Positions 50,174 to 60,064 are shown, numbered from the stretch's first letter. The stretch is 63,936 bases of DNA from Ruminococcus_G sp050944435 (GCA_050944435.1 JBMNRB010000018.1:1-63936); one strand, 5' to 3'. Numbers and translations are program-made. Notes: generated by a model from the letters alone, not told the origin.

Positions 50174-51850
50174 TTAAGCCTCCATTATAATTGGAAGAAT
50201 CATCGGACGTCTCTTTGTTCTCTTCCATACAAATTCGCTCAGCGCATCTTTAATTACCGTTTTGATCTTGCCCCAGTCGGATATCTGACGTTCCAGGCAG
50301 TGATCCAAAGCATCCTCCACTGCAATTCTGGCATCCCCCATCAAATCTTCAGACTCTCTGACATAGACAAATCCTCTGGAGACGATATCCGGGCCGGCTA
50401 AAAGCTGGTTTGTGTATTTTTCCAGCGTCAGCACCACAATAATAATGCCGTCTTCCGCCAGATGCTGACGGTCGCGAAGGACAATATTTCCCACATCTCC
50501 CACGCCAAGGCCGTCCACCAGAATGGCTCCGGTGTGGACTCTGCCGTTTATCTTTGCCTGTTCATCGCAGATTTCCATCACATCTCCCGAAGACATAATA
50601 AATATATTCTCCTTGGGAATTCCCAGAGAGGCAGCCACCGCAGCCTGAGCTTTCAGATGGCGGTATTCCCCGTGAACAGGCAGCGCGTACTTGGGCCGCA
50701 CCAGGGAATAAATCAGTTTAATCTCTTCCTGACAGGCATGTCCGGAAACATGAGTATTCTGAAAAATCACATCTGCGCCCTTGGCCGACAATTCATTGAT
50801 CACTTTTGACACTGCCTTTTCATTTCCCGGAATGGGATTGGAGCTGAATATGATGGTATCGTTGGGTTTGATGGTCACCTTTCGGTGAATATCCGCCGCC
50901 ATCCGGGACAGGGCCGCCATGGACTCTCCCTGGCTTCCCGTGGTAATTAACACCATCTGCTCATCGGGATAATTCTTCATCTGATCGATATCAATCAGGG
51001 TTCGTTCCGGGATGTTCAAATATCCCAGTTCGGAAGCCGTGGTGATGACATTCACCATGCTGCGTCCTTCCACCACAACCTTTCGCCCGTACTTGTAAGC
51101 GGAATTGATGATTTGCTGCACCCGGTCCACATTGGACGCAAATGTGGCGATGATAATACGGGTATTTTTATGTTCTGCAAAAATATTGTCAAAAATCTTC
51201 CCCACAGTCCGCTCTGACATGGTATAACCGGGCCGCTCCGCGTTGGTGCTGTCGCACATCAGCGCCAGAACCCCCTTTTTCCCGATTTCAGCGAAACGCT
51301 GCAGATCAATGGCGTCTCCAAAAACAGGCGTATAGTCTACTTTAAAGTCTCCGGTATGAACCACAGTCCCGGCCGGTGAATAAATGGCCAGAGCGGAAGC
51401 ATCCGCAATACTGTGATTGGTTTTAATAAACTCGATACGGAAACAGCCCAGATTAATGGACTGTCCATGTTTTACCGTTTTCCTTTTTGTTGATCGAAGA
51501 AGATTGTGTTCCTTTAATTTATTCTCAATTAACCCCTGTGTTAATTTTGTAGCATAAACAGGCGCGTTCAGCTCTTTTAAAATATAGGGGAGCGCGCCGA
51601 TATGATCTTCATGTCCATGGGTGATAACGAAACCTTTTACTTTTTCTGCATTTTCTTTCAGATAGGTCACATCCGGAATAACCAGGTCAATTCCCAGCAT
51701 ATCATCCTCCGGAAATGAAAGTCCGCAGTCCACCACAACGATGCTGTCTTCGCATTCAAATGCAGTGATATTCATTCCGATCTGTTCCAGTCCGCCCAAT
51801 GGAATGATTTTCAATTTTGCATGATTATTTTTTTTCAAAAGTACCTCCAC
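50174..51850 (-). CDS. rnj: ribonuclease J
   Basis: 558 aa. Metallo-beta-lactamase/beta-CASP nuclease: KIIPLGGLEQIGMNITAFE, zinc motif THGHEDHIGALPY, HTGDFKVDYTPV, CDSTNAERPGYT, VHGEYRHLKAQ. 5'-3' exo- and endonuclease of mRNA turnover and rRNA processing. A single rnj gene is seen in this window. Confidence 0.96.
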   Translation of the reverse strand: MEVLLKKNNHAKLKIIPLGGLEQIGMNITAFECEDSIVVVDCGLSFPEDDMLGIDLVIPDVTYLKENAEKVKGFVITHGHEDHIGALPYILKELNAPVYATKLTQGLIENKLKEHNLLRSTKRKTVKHGQSINLGCFRIEFIKTNHSIADASALAIYSPAGTVVHTGDFKVDYTPVFGDAIDLQRFAEIGKKGVLALMCDSTNAERPGYTMSERTVGKIFDNIFAEHKNTRIIIATFASNVDRVQQIINSAYKYGRKVVVEGRSMVNVITTASELGYLNIPERTLIDIDQMKNYPDEQMVLITTGSQGESMAALSRMAADIHRKVTIKPNDTIIFSSNPIPGNEKAVSKVINELSAKGADVIFQNTHVSGHACQEEIKLIYSLVRPKYALPVHGEYRHLKAQAAVAASLGIPKENIFIMSSGDVMEICDEQAKINGRVHTGAILVDGLGVGDVGNIVLRDRQHLAEDGIIIVVLTLEKYTNQLLAGPDIVSRGFVYVRESEDLMGDARIAVEDALDHCLERQISDWGKIKTVIKDALSEFVWKRTKRRPMILPIIMEA

Positions 51851-51867
51851 TCATTCATATTTTCAAT

Positions 51868-52131
51868 TTACGATTCCGTTTCCAGATCCACATCCTCCAG
51901 CATTTCTGAAAACAGGCGCGACATGGTCTCAAACTCCGTATCGTCCTCCACTATCACATATCTGGCCTGGGGATCTGTCTCATCTGATAAATCCTTCAGG
52001 ATGTAAGCCTGCGCCTCATCGCCCTGCGAATCCGTCACCAGCAGGTAGTTACATCCGTTCATCCTTGTCTGTTCTTCGACGTAAAATTCTACTTCCGTAC
52101 CGTCTTCTTCCACAAATTTTATTTTTTCCAT
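51868..52131 (-). CDS. DUF1292 protein
   Basis: 87 aa, very acidic (YILKDLSDETDPQARYVIVEDDTEF). YrzB-type small protein that regularly follows ireB and ruvX in Firmicutes. Function unknown; assigned by sequence pattern and neighbourhood. Confidence 0.85.
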   Translation of the reverse strand: MEKIKFVEEDGTEVEFYVEEQTRMNGCNYLLVTDSQGDEAQAYILKDLSDETDPQARYVIVEDDTEFETMSRLFSEMLEDVDLETES

Positions 52132-52145
52132 ACCGAATCCTTTTT

Positions 52146-52565
52146 CTATCTGCAGCTGTCGAGGTAATTTTGCAGAATCAAAACGGCTGCCATTTCATCG
52201 ATTTTCTCTTTCCGGTGTTCCCGCCGGACTCCGCCTGCCATCAGAACCCGTTCTGCCTCCGCAGTGGTCAGCCGTTCATCCCACATAACAACATCCAGGC
52301 CTGTCCGTCTCTCCAGAGTCTTCTGAAACTCCAGCGACAGAGCAGCCCTGTCTCCTATTGTGTTATTCATGTTTTTGGGAAATCCCAGTATTATCCGCTC
52401 TACCTGGTATTCTTTTACTAATTCTTCAATTCTCGCCAGTGTCCGCCTCAGTTTGTTCTCTGATTTTCGCCAGATGGTTTCCACCGGCTGAGCCGTTATG
52501 CCCAGCGGGTCACTGACGGCCACGCCCACTGTCTTCGATCCGTAATCCAGCCCTAAAATCCGCAT
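52146..52565 (-). CDS. ruvX: RuvX/YqgF pre-16S rRNA nuclease
   Basis: 139 aa, RNase H-like fold: MRILGLDYGSKTVGVAVSDPLGITAQP, IILGFPKNMNNTIG, WDERLTTAEAERVL with the conserved acidic residues. It matures the 5' end of 16S rRNA. Two bp after ireB. Confidence 0.96.
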   Translation of the reverse strand: MRILGLDYGSKTVGVAVSDPLGITAQPVETIWRKSENKLRRTLARIEELVKEYQVERIILGFPKNMNNTIGDRAALSLEFQKTLERRTGLDVVMWDERLTTAEAERVLMAGGVRREHRKEKIDEMAAVLILQNYLDSCR

Positions 52566-52567
52566 GA

Positions 52568-52837
52568 TTATTCATGTTTCCAGGATTGATTCTGGATATA
52601 CTCCTTCAGAAGCTCTTCCACCAGTTCATCCCGCTCCACTTTCATGATCATGCTCCTGGCGCCTTTATAACTGGTAATGTAAGTCGGATCACCGGACATA
52701 ATATATCCCACAATCTGATTAACGGGATTATAGCCTTTCTCCGCCATCGCATTATATACCAGATCCAGCACGTCTTTTACCTGGATTTCCGGTTCGTTTT
52801 TTACTTTGAAATATTGTGTATTACTGATATTTGTCAT
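52568..52837 (-). CDS. ireB: IreB family regulatory protein (UPF0297)
   Basis: 89 aa: NTQYFKVKNEPEIQVKDVLD, YNPVNQIVGYIMSGDPTYITSY, KVERDELVEELLKEYI. In Enterococcus IreB is a substrate of the IreK Ser/Thr kinase and lowers cephalosporin resistance. First gene of the ireB-ruvX-DUF1292 run. Confidence 0.95.
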   Translation of the reverse strand: MTNISNTQYFKVKNEPEIQVKDVLDLVYNAMAEKGYNPVNQIVGYIMSGDPTYITSYKGARSMIMKVERDELVEELLKEYIQNQSWKHE

Positions 52838-52894
52838 CTTTTCACGCCCTTAACTTTGATATCTATTTTATTTTAATATATATCGGCCGAAAAT

Positions 52895-54220
52895 TCAATA
52901 CTGTTGTAAAACTTCCGGCTCAGCCAGAACGGTATCGTCCCCGTCAATGGTTTTTGCCCGTACTCTCTGCAGCTCATTAGGATGCTGTCCCTGGGCCAAA
53001 ACGGCCACTTTCAGATATTGGGGAGTATGACCTGTCCACCAGAATTCCCCATCCATCCAAACTCTTTCTTCCAGAAGGATTTCCAGAGACTTGCCCAGAA
53101 ATTTTTCCAGGTATTCTCTCTTCTTTTCTTCTCCCATGGCAATCATGCGTCCGCTGCGCTCAGTCTTCACCCTTTCCGGTATCTGTCCGTCCATTTCTGC
53201 CGCTTTCGTTCCCTGACGTTTGGAATATTTAAAAACGTGAATCTCAAAAAAGCCTGTTTCTTCAACAAAACGAAGGGATTCTTCAAAATCCTCTTCTGTC
53301 TCTCCGGGGAATCCCACGATCACATCTGTAGTCAGCGCCGGATTTTCAAAATATCTGCGCAGAATATCACATTTTTCCCGATATTCCCCTGACCGATAAC
53401 GACGGTTCATCCGCTTCAGCGTTTTATCACATCCGCTTTGCAAAGACAGATGAAAGTGGGGACAAATTTTAGGAAGACCGGCTATGGTTTTCACGAAGTC
53501 CTCCGTTATAATTCCCGGCTCCAGGGATCCAAGCCGGATTCTCTCAATGCCGGAAATCCCATGAACCGCTTCCAGCAGACTTAAGAGATTTTCCCCTTCC
53601 AGATCTGCTCCATAGGAACTTAAATGGATTCCCGTCAAAACGATTTCCCTGCATCCGGAAGCAGAAAGACGTCTCACTTCCTCCAGCACATCCTCTTTTC
53701 TACGGCTCCTCACTCTTCCTCTGGCAAAGGGAATAATACAATAACTGCAGAACTGGTTGCACCCGTCCTGCACCTTAATATAAGCACGGGTGTGATCTGT
53801 GGTCCGTGAAACCGTCATTTCCTCATATTCTTTTGTATGATTGATGTCAATGACATTATGACTGTTTTCATGATTTTTCCGGTATTCTTCCAGAATCTTT
53901 ACCAGATCCTTTTTTCTATTATTGCCAATAATAATGTCCACCGCATCATCTTTTTCCAGTTTTTCCCCTCCAGCCTGAACATAACAGCCGGCAGCTACCA
54001 CCAGCGCCTGGGGATTCATCTTTTTGGCCCGGTGAAGCATCTGTCTGGATTTCCGGTCCGCAATGTTGGTAACCGTACAGGTATTAATAATATAAACATC
54101 TGCGCCGGGAGCAAATTCTACAATTTCATATCCATTTTCTTCCAGCATCTGGTGCATAGCCTCCGTCTCATATCCATTCACTTTGCATCCCAGATTATGC
54201 AGCGCAACTTTCACACCCAT
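52895..54220 (-). CDS. mtaB: tRNA (t6A37) methylthiotransferase
   Basis: 441 aa. N-terminal UPF0004 domain with cysteines in HNLGCKVNGYE, INTCTVTNIA and AAGCYVQ. Radical-SAM core CNQFCSYCIIPFARG, and a C-terminal TRAM domain. It converts t6A to ms2t6A at position 37 of tRNAs reading ANN codons. Divergent from the HPr-like gene. Confidence 0.93.
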   Translation of the reverse strand: MGVKVALHNLGCKVNGYETEAMHQMLEENGYEIVEFAPGADVYIINTCTVTNIADRKSRQMLHRAKKMNPQALVVAAGCYVQAGGEKLEKDDAVDIIIGNNRKKDLVKILEEYRKNHENSHNVIDINHTKEYEEMTVSRTTDHTRAYIKVQDGCNQFCSYCIIPFARGRVRSRRKEDVLEEVRRLSASGCREIVLTGIHLSSYGADLEGENLLSLLEAVHGISGIERIRLGSLEPGIITEDFVKTIAGLPKICPHFHLSLQSGCDKTLKRMNRRYRSGEYREKCDILRRYFENPALTTDVIVGFPGETEEDFEESLRFVEETGFFEIHVFKYSKRQGTKAAEMDGQIPERVKTERSGRMIAMGEEKKREYLEKFLGKSLEILLEERVWMDGEFWWTGHTPQYLKVAVLAQGQHPNELQRVRAKTIDGDDTVLAEPEVLQQY

Positions 54221-54333
54221 CCGTAAATCTCCTTTGCTTTTTGTAGGTAAATGTTCCCCTGTTTCTCTTGACTTTCCCCTGTATAGACGGTAAGATAATC
54301 ATATCATGAAAATCAATCAGGGAGGTTACTATC

Positions 54334-54567
54334 ATGAAAAAAGTACAAATATCTTTAAATTCAATCGATAAAGTGAAATCCTTTGTGAATGAACTTTCCA
54401 AATTCGATTTCGATTTTGATCTGGTATCCGGAAGATATGTTATCGATGCAAAATCAATTATGGGAATCTTCAGTCTTGATCTTGCCAAACCCATTGACCT
54501 GAATATTCACGCTGAGGGCGAAGCTCTGGATGAAGTTCTGGAAAGTCTAAAACCCTATATCATCTAA
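54334..54567 (+). CDS. HPr-like protein lacking the phospho-histidine
   Basis: 77 aa with the HPr fold pattern: KVQISLNSIDKVKSFVNELS, YVIDAKSIMGIFSLDLAKP. The serine of KSIMG corresponds to the regulatory Ser46 of HPr and is kept, but no histidine stands at the His15 place (the region reads NSIDKVKS). It thus cannot carry PTS phosphate and recalls Crh, the catabolite-control partner of CcpA. GGGAGG precedes the ATG; a terminator follows. Confidence 0.75.
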   Translation: MKKVQISLNSIDKVKSFVNELSKFDFDFDLVSGRYVIDAKSIMGIFSLDLAKPIDLNIHAEGEALDEVLESLKPYII

Positions 54568-54580
54568 CTGGAAAGTCAGC

Positions 54581-54612
54581 AAAGGCTTCGCGTTCCGCAA
54601 AGCCTTTTTCTT
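54581..54612 (+). terminator. terminator of the HPr-like gene
   Basis: AAAGGCTT pairs with AAGCCTTT, with an inner GCG/CGC helix, followed by TTCTTTTGC. Confidence 0.8.
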
Positions 54613-54621
54613 TTGCTTTTT

Positions 54622-55800
54622 TTAAGAAACCGTGATTACTTCCGCCTGATCCACTGCCTCTTTCATCATTTCTTCAATTTTCTCCTGCAGTTTCAATTCT
54701 GACCGTTTGATTATCTTCAGATTCGGTTTCGTCACCGGATGTTTCGCCACAAAAATCGTACAGCAGTCCTCATAGGGCTGTATAGAAGTCTCATAGGTAT
54801 CAATTTTCTGCGCCACATCCACAATTTCCTGTTTATCAAAACCTATCACCGGCCGAAATACCGGCATAGTGCAGACCTCATTGGTAACCGCCAGGCTCTG
54901 AATAGTCTGACTGGCCACCTGGCCGATGCTTTCCCCGGTAATCAATCCCAGACATCCCCTTTTTTGTCCGATCTCTTCCGCGATTTTCATCATATAGCGG
55001 CGCATAATAATAGTCAGTTCCTCATGGGGACACTGGTCGTAGATATAAAGCTGAATCTCTGTAAAATTCACGATATGAAGACGGATCGGTCCGCTGTACT
55101 TGGAAACCAGCCGGGCAAGATCCACCACTTTTTGTTTTGCCCGCTCGCTGGTATAAGGCGGGGCATGGAAGTAAACAGCTTCAATCTGCACTCCCCTTTT
55201 TGCAATCATATAACCGGCCACCGGACTGTCGATACCGCCTGAAAGCAGCAGCATGGCCTTTCCGTTGGTTCCCACCGGCATTCCACCCGGGCCGGGAATG
55301 GTTTCTGAATAAATATAGATTTTCGTCCGTATCTCCACCTGCAGCAGGATATCGGGATGATGAACGTCCACCTTCATCCGGGGCATGGCATCCAGAATAC
55401 GGCCGCCCAGTTCGCTGGCCGCATCCATGGAGCTGATGGGATAGGTTTTCTTGGCGCGGCGCACATTTACCTTGAAGGTGCTTTCCCCATCAGAATACCG
55501 TTCTTTCATATATGCAGTAACATCCTGGGCCAGCTTTTCAAATCCCTCATCCTCCACAATTACCACCGGACAGATTCCCGCGATTCCAAATACTTTTTTC
55601 AGCGCCTCCACCGCATCATCCGGATCAAATTCCGTCTGGGGAATTACATAGATCCGTCCCTGCTCCTTGGTGACGTCAAATGTTCCCTCCGTTTTTTCCA
55701 GCGCAAAACGAATCTGTTTCATCAGCGCATCTTCAAACATATACCGGTTTTTGCCTTTTATCCCGATTTCTGCGTATTTTATTAAAAATGCTCTTTCCAT
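54622..55800 (-). CDS. thiI: tRNA 4-thiouridine sulfurtransferase
   Basis: 392 aa: NFLD-like start, THUMP domain (about 60-165), and PP-loop LLLSGGIDSPVAGY. The partner cysteine desulfurase gene lies directly upstream. It makes s4U at tRNA position 8 and can serve thiamin synthesis. No C-terminal rhodanese domain, as usual in Firmicutes. Confidence 0.96.
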   Translation of the reverse strand: MERAFLIKYAEIGIKGKNRYMFEDALMKQIRFALEKTEGTFDVTKEQGRIYVIPQTEFDPDDAVEALKKVFGIAGICPVVIVEDEGFEKLAQDVTAYMKERYSDGESTFKVNVRRAKKTYPISSMDAASELGGRILDAMPRMKVDVHHPDILLQVEIRTKIYIYSETIPGPGGMPVGTNGKAMLLLSGGIDSPVAGYMIAKRGVQIEAVYFHAPPYTSERAKQKVVDLARLVSKYSGPIRLHIVNFTEIQLYIYDQCPHEELTIIMRRYMMKIAEEIGQKRGCLGLITGESIGQVASQTIQSLAVTNEVCTMPVFRPVIGFDKQEIVDVAQKIDTYETSIQPYEDCCTIFVAKHPVTKPNLKIIKRSELKLQEKIEEMMKEAVDQAEVITVS

Positions 55801-55824
55801 TTTCTATCCTTTCTTCCCGTCCTC

Positions 55825-56979
55825 TCAGCTGCGGGTGTATCTTCGCAGCATAGGCAGAAGCTCCTTCAATGTATTAATTGTGTATCTGATTTCTTTCTCC
55901 GTATTCTCTTCTGAAAAACTGAACCGCACTGCCGACTCCCGCTCTTTTGCCTCTGCTTTTGCGGCGGTCAGCGTGGGACTTTTGCTTTTTTTATGAGTGG
56001 AACATGCAGACCCGGCCGACACATAGATCCCCCGGTCCTCCAGAGCGTGAAGCAGAACTTCGCTGCGCACTCCCAGGAAGGACGCATTGACAATGTGGGG
56101 CGCTCCTTCCTTTCCTTCCGGGCTGTGGATCACCACCTGATCCAGTTCTTTCAGTCCTTCCGTCATCCATTCCTTCAGCTGATACAGATAAGTTCTTTTT
56201 TCCTCCAGATTCTCATAAGCCATTTCAGCCGCAAGTCCAAGCCCGGCCGCCCCCGGCACGTTATCGGTACCGGAACGCATGCCCTGCTGCTGACCGCCGC
56301 CCCAGATAATAGGAGAAATTTTCACTCCTCTATGAACGTACAGAAATCCCACCCCTTTGGGTCCCTGCAGTTTGTGGCCGCTGGCAGATAAAAGGTCAAT
56401 CCCGGTTTTTTCTGGATAAATTCGATATTTTCCGTAAGCCTGAATGGCGTCCACATGGTAAACAATATCCGGATATTCTTTTTTCAGCCACTGTCCGATC
56501 TTTTCCACCGGCTCCACCGCTCCAATTTCATTATTCACATACATGGTGGACACCAAAATAGTGTCCGGACGCACCGCTTTTTTCAGATCTTCCAGGGAAA
56601 TTTCTCCCTGACGGTTCACCGGCAGAGACGTCACCTCAAATCCCTGGGATTGGAGAAAATCCGCCGGGGCCGAAACCGCAGGATGTTCCACCTGGGTAAT
56701 AATCAGATGTTTTCCCCGTCTTTGGTTGGCCATCGCCGTTCCAATCAGCGCCCAGTTATTGGATTCCGTTCCTCCGGAGGTGAAAAAAATTTCCTTTTCA
56801 GAAACTTTCATCGTCGCGGCAATCCGCTTTGCTGCCTCTTTCATATAACGTTCCGCCTCCACGCCCTTTAAATGCATGGAGGAGGGGTTTCCGTAATCTT
56901 CTCTTAAAATTTTCACCATCAGATCGCACACTTCCCGGCTGCATCTGGTGGTTGCTGAATTATCCAAATATACTTCCAT
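55825..56979 (-). CDS. cysteine desulfurase (NifS/IscS family)
   Basis: 384 aa. PLP lysine in SASGHKLQGPKGVGF, active cysteine in SAGSACSTHKK, start VYLDNSATTRCS. The thiI gene follows 24 bp downstream, so the main sulfur acceptor is probably ThiI (NifZ-type pair). Confidence 0.95.
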   Translation of the reverse strand: MEVYLDNSATTRCSREVCDLMVKILREDYGNPSSMHLKGVEAERYMKEAAKRIAATMKVSEKEIFFTSGGTESNNWALIGTAMANQRRGKHLIITQVEHPAVSAPADFLQSQGFEVTSLPVNRQGEISLEDLKKAVRPDTILVSTMYVNNEIGAVEPVEKIGQWLKKEYPDIVYHVDAIQAYGKYRIYPEKTGIDLLSASGHKLQGPKGVGFLYVHRGVKISPIIWGGGQQQGMRSGTDNVPGAAGLGLAAEMAYENLEEKRTYLYQLKEWMTEGLKELDQVVIHSPEGKEGAPHIVNASFLGVRSEVLLHALEDRGIYVSAGSACSTHKKSKSPTLTAAKAEAKERESAVRFSFSEENTEKEIRYTINTLKELLPMLRRYTRS

Positions 56980-57724
56980 CTGTTTCCTCCTGCTCCATCT
57001 GGAACATCAGAATCGACAGCATTGTCATCCCTGCCGTCTCCGTTCTCAATATTCGTTTGCCCAGGGTAAGAAAGGACGCTCCTGCCGCTTCTGCCATCCG
57101 GGCCTCTTCCTGTGCAAATCCGCCCTCCGGGCCGATGAATACGGCCACAGACTGTCCCGGCCGGATGTCCTGCAGAATCTTACGGGTTTCCCCCATGCCT
57201 CTTGCCAGCTCATAGGGCATCAGCAGGACATCACATTTCTTTCCCTTTTCCAGCGCCTGGGAAAAGGTCATCACCGGAGTTACCTGGGGGATGATCATCC
57301 GTTTTGCCTGTTTTGCCGCACTCTCGGAGATGGCGTTCCACCGCTTCAGCCGGGAACTTTCCTTTTTCTGATCCAGTTTTACCACGCAGCGTTTCATCGC
57401 CACCGGGACGATCTCACTGGCTCCCAGTTCCACCGCCTTTTGTACAATCAGATCCATTTTGTCCCCTTTGGGCAATCCCTGAAACAGTGTAATTTTCGAT
57501 GGCAGCTCCAGATTCATTTCCTGAACATAGCGAATCTCGGCTACCGCCGCATCCTCCTGGTAATTAAGAATGGCACACCGGTATTCCAGGTTGTTTCCGG
57601 CGCTGATACACAGCTCTTCCCCCGGTTTCATCCGCAGCACATTTCTGATATGGTTGACATCATTGCCCCGGATATATATTTTATCATGATCAATCTGGTT
57701 TTCTTCCACAAAAAAACGATACAT
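56960..57724 (-). CDS. rsmE: 16S rRNA m3U1498 methyltransferase
   Basis: 254 aa from the ATG at 57724 (GGGAGT before it), just past the prmA stop at 57727. SPOUT fold with PUA-like N-terminus (HDKIYIRGNDVNHIRNVLRMKPG) and knot VFIGPEGGFAQEEARMAEAAG, LGKRILRTETA. Acts on assembled 30S subunits. Overlaps the desulfurase start by 20 bp. Confidence 0.94.
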   Translation of the reverse strand: MYRFFVEENQIDHDKIYIRGNDVNHIRNVLRMKPGEELCISAGNNLEYRCAILNYQEDAAVAEIRYVQEMNLELPSKITLFQGLPKGDKMDLIVQKAVELGASEIVPVAMKRCVVKLDQKKESSRLKRWNAISESAAKQAKRMIIPQVTPVMTFSQALEKGKKCDVLLMPYELARGMGETRKILQDIRPGQSVAVFIGPEGGFAQEEARMAEAAGASFLTLGKRILRTETAGMTMLSILMFQMEQEETDGSIFG

Positions 57725-57726
57725 AG

Positions 57727-58683
57727 TTACTCCCGTTTGCGGGCTGTCACAGAGGCCCATTCCCCCTGATAAGTCACTTCCACCACTTCAAGACCGGCCA
57801 GTTCCACGGCGGCAGTCACCACTTTTTCCTTTTCCGCCAAAATCCCCGAAGTGATATAGTATGCTCCAGGCTTCATCTGCTTCACAATCACCGGCGTCAG
57901 CATCACCAGCACCTCCGCCAGTATATTCGCCACCACAATATCATACTTTTCATACCCCACCGCGTCCTGTATCCGGGGATCATCAATGATATTGCCGATC
58001 ATCATGGTAAAATCATCGGGATCAATGGCATTGGCCTTTTTGTTCTCCTCCACCGCCGCAACGGCGCAGACATCCAGGTCCGTTCCCACCGCATGGCGCG
58101 CTCCCATCTTTAATGCCGCAATGGAAAGGATACCGCTTCCCGTACCCACATCGAGAAGCTCCGTTTTGGGCGTCACGTATTTTTTCAACTGGCGGATGCA
58201 CAGCTGGGTCGTCTCATGCATTCCCGTTCCAAACGCCGTTCCCGGATCAATGTGTATGATCATCTTATCCTGATCCTCCGGCTTTACTTCCTCCCATGAA
58301 GGAATAATCAAAATATCGTCCACATAAAACTGTTTAAAATACTCTTTCCAGTTGTTGATCCAGTCTTTATCTTCCGTCTGAGATTCCTCTATGGTTCCGG
58401 CCCCGATATCCACAAACTCTTTCAGTTCCTCCAGCGCCTCTTTTACCTCCGCCAGTACTTTTTCCTTGTCTTCCTCTTCATCCAGATAAAAATTCAGGTA
58501 TGCCACTCCGTCATCTTCCGGCAGATCCGGCAAAATATCCACAAACATCTGCTGTTTATCGGATTCTGTCAGGGGCACATGATCCTGGATTTCCACACCC
58601 TGGATTCCCAGATCTGCCAGCGCGGCGATAATGAGATCCTCTGCCTCTGCCCTCGTTTTCAATGTAAATTTATTCCACTTCAT
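57727..58683 (-). CDS. prmA: ribosomal protein L11 methyltransferase
   Basis: 318 aa. SAM motif LLDVGTGSGILSIAALKMGA, FGTGMHETTQLC and VANILAEVLV. Methylates L11. The dnaJ-prmA-rsmE order behind the heat-shock genes is common in Firmicutes. Confidence 0.96.
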   Translation of the reverse strand: MKWNKFTLKTRAEAEDLIIAALADLGIQGVEIQDHVPLTESDKQQMFVDILPDLPEDDGVAYLNFYLDEEEDKEKVLAEVKEALEELKEFVDIGAGTIEESQTEDKDWINNWKEYFKQFYVDDILIIPSWEEVKPEDQDKMIIHIDPGTAFGTGMHETTQLCIRQLKKYVTPKTELLDVGTGSGILSIAALKMGARHAVGTDLDVCAVAAVEENKKANAIDPDDFTMMIGNIIDDPRIQDAVGYEKYDIVVANILAEVLVMLTPVIVKQMKPGAYYITSGILAEKEKVVTAAVELAGLEVVEVTYQGEWASVTARKRE

Positions 58684-58745
58684 ATCGTTCCTCCGTAATA
58701 GTTCCTACCTATCATACACGAAAAAGCCGAAAACCACAATAGGAA

Positions 58746-58774
58746 AAGGCCCGCTGCATCACTGCATCGGGTCT
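58746..58774 (-). terminator. terminator after dnaJ
   Basis: ACCCGATGCA pairs with TGCAGCGGGCC around GTGA on the minus strand, followed by TTTTCC. It can limit heat-shock read-through into prmA. Confidence 0.65.
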
Positions 58775-58779
58775 TTTTT

Positions 58780-59973
58780 CTATTCTTCAAAGGTCTCTTT
58801 TAATTTATCCATGAAACTCTTTTTCTTTTCACCGCGCTTCTCATTCTTCTTTTCACTGCCCTTGCCGTCTCCCGCCGGTCTGTTTCCGCAGGCTGCGTCA
58901 AAAGCACGGAGCGCTTCTTTGGCCTCTTCATTCAGCTTTGTGGGCACCTGAACCACAAGGGTCACATAGTGATCCCCTCTGACATTTTTATTTCGAAGGG
59001 AGGGTACGCCTTTCCCTTTAAGCCGGATCTTGGTATCCGTCTGGGTTCCCGGTTTCACCGTATACACCACGTCGCCGTCCACGGTACTGATCCGCACATC
59101 GCCGCCCAGCGCTGCCTGAGCATAGGTGATTGGCGCCGTAGAGAAAATATTCAGATCCTGGCGCTGGAAAATGGGGTGACGGGCCACCTGAACTTCCACC
59201 AGAAGATCCCCTCTGGGGCCGCCGTTTTTGCCCGGTTCACCTTTATCCCGGATCCGGATGCTCTGTCCGTCATCTATACCGGCCGGCACAGTTACCTTGA
59301 TCTTCTTCGGCACGGTGACATAGCCTGTGCCGCGGCAGGAGGTACATTTATCTTTAATCACCTTTCCGCTTCCGTTACACTCCGGACAGGTCTGTACATT
59401 CCGCACCATACCAAACAGAGACTGCTGCGTATAGACGATCTGTCCTTCGCCGTTGCATTTGGGACAGGTTTCCGGCTGAGTCCCCGGTTTTGCTCCCGTT
59501 CCGCTGCAGGTGGTACAGGTTTCTTTCAGCTTAATCTCCAGTTCTTTTTCACAGCCAAAGACTGCTTCCTGGAAAGTGATATGAATCACTGCCCGCAGAT
59601 TGGCCCCTTTCATGGGCCCGTTATTGGCGCGTCTTCTGGAGCCTCCGCCGAACAGATCTCCAAACAGGTCGCCGAAAATATCTCCCATATCCTGGCCGCT
59701 GAAGTCGAAACCGCCGAAACCGCCGTATCCTCCTCCGGCGCCGCCCTCAAAGGCTGCATGGCCGAACTGATCATACTGTTTCCGTTTTTCCGGATCGCTC
59801 AGCACACCATAGGCTTCTGTCGCTTCCTTAAATTTCTTCTCGGCTTCCGCATCACCGGGATTCATATCCGGATGATATTTTTTGGCCAGTTTTCGATATG
59901 CTTTTTTCAGTGTGGCTTCGTCCGCTCCCCGGTCCACACCCAGAACTTCATAGTAATCTCGTTTTTCCGCCAT
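58780..59973 (-). CDS. dnaJ: chaperone DnaJ
   Basis: 397 aa from the ATG at 59973 (AAAGGTG before it). J domain with HPD in KKYHPDMNPG, glycine-rich linker, four CxxCxGxG zinc repeats (CTTCSGTG, CPKCNGEG, CPECNGSG, CTSCRGTG) and the C-terminal substrate domain. Stimulates DnaK. A basic Lys/Glu-rich tail follows. Confidence 0.98.
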   Translation of the reverse strand: MAEKRDYYEVLGVDRGADEATLKKAYRKLAKKYHPDMNPGDAEAEKKFKEATEAYGVLSDPEKRKQYDQFGHAAFEGGAGGGYGGFGGFDFSGQDMGDIFGDLFGDLFGGGSRRRANNGPMKGANLRAVIHITFQEAVFGCEKELEIKLKETCTTCSGTGAKPGTQPETCPKCNGEGQIVYTQQSLFGMVRNVQTCPECNGSGKVIKDKCTSCRGTGYVTVPKKIKVTVPAGIDDGQSIRIRDKGEPGKNGGPRGDLLVEVQVARHPIFQRQDLNIFSTAPITYAQAALGGDVRISTVDGDVVYTVKPGTQTDTKIRLKGKGVPSLRNKNVRGDHYVTLVVQVPTKLNEEAKEALRAFDAACGNRPAGDGKGSEKKNEKRGEKKKSFMDKLKETFEE

Positions 59974-60009
59974 GATGTTCACCTTTCATTCTTCCAATAT
60001 CATAACCGT

Positions 60010-60038
60010 GACTCACGAACACAAAGTATCCGTGAGTC
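60010..60038 (-). other. hairpin between dnaK and dnaJ
   Basis: GACTCACG pairs perfectly with CGTGAGTC over a 13-base loop, without a T-run. It may protect or process the dnaK message; not a typical terminator. Confidence 0.6.
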
Positions 60039-60064
60039 CCGTTTTCATCGTCCAACCGACTATT

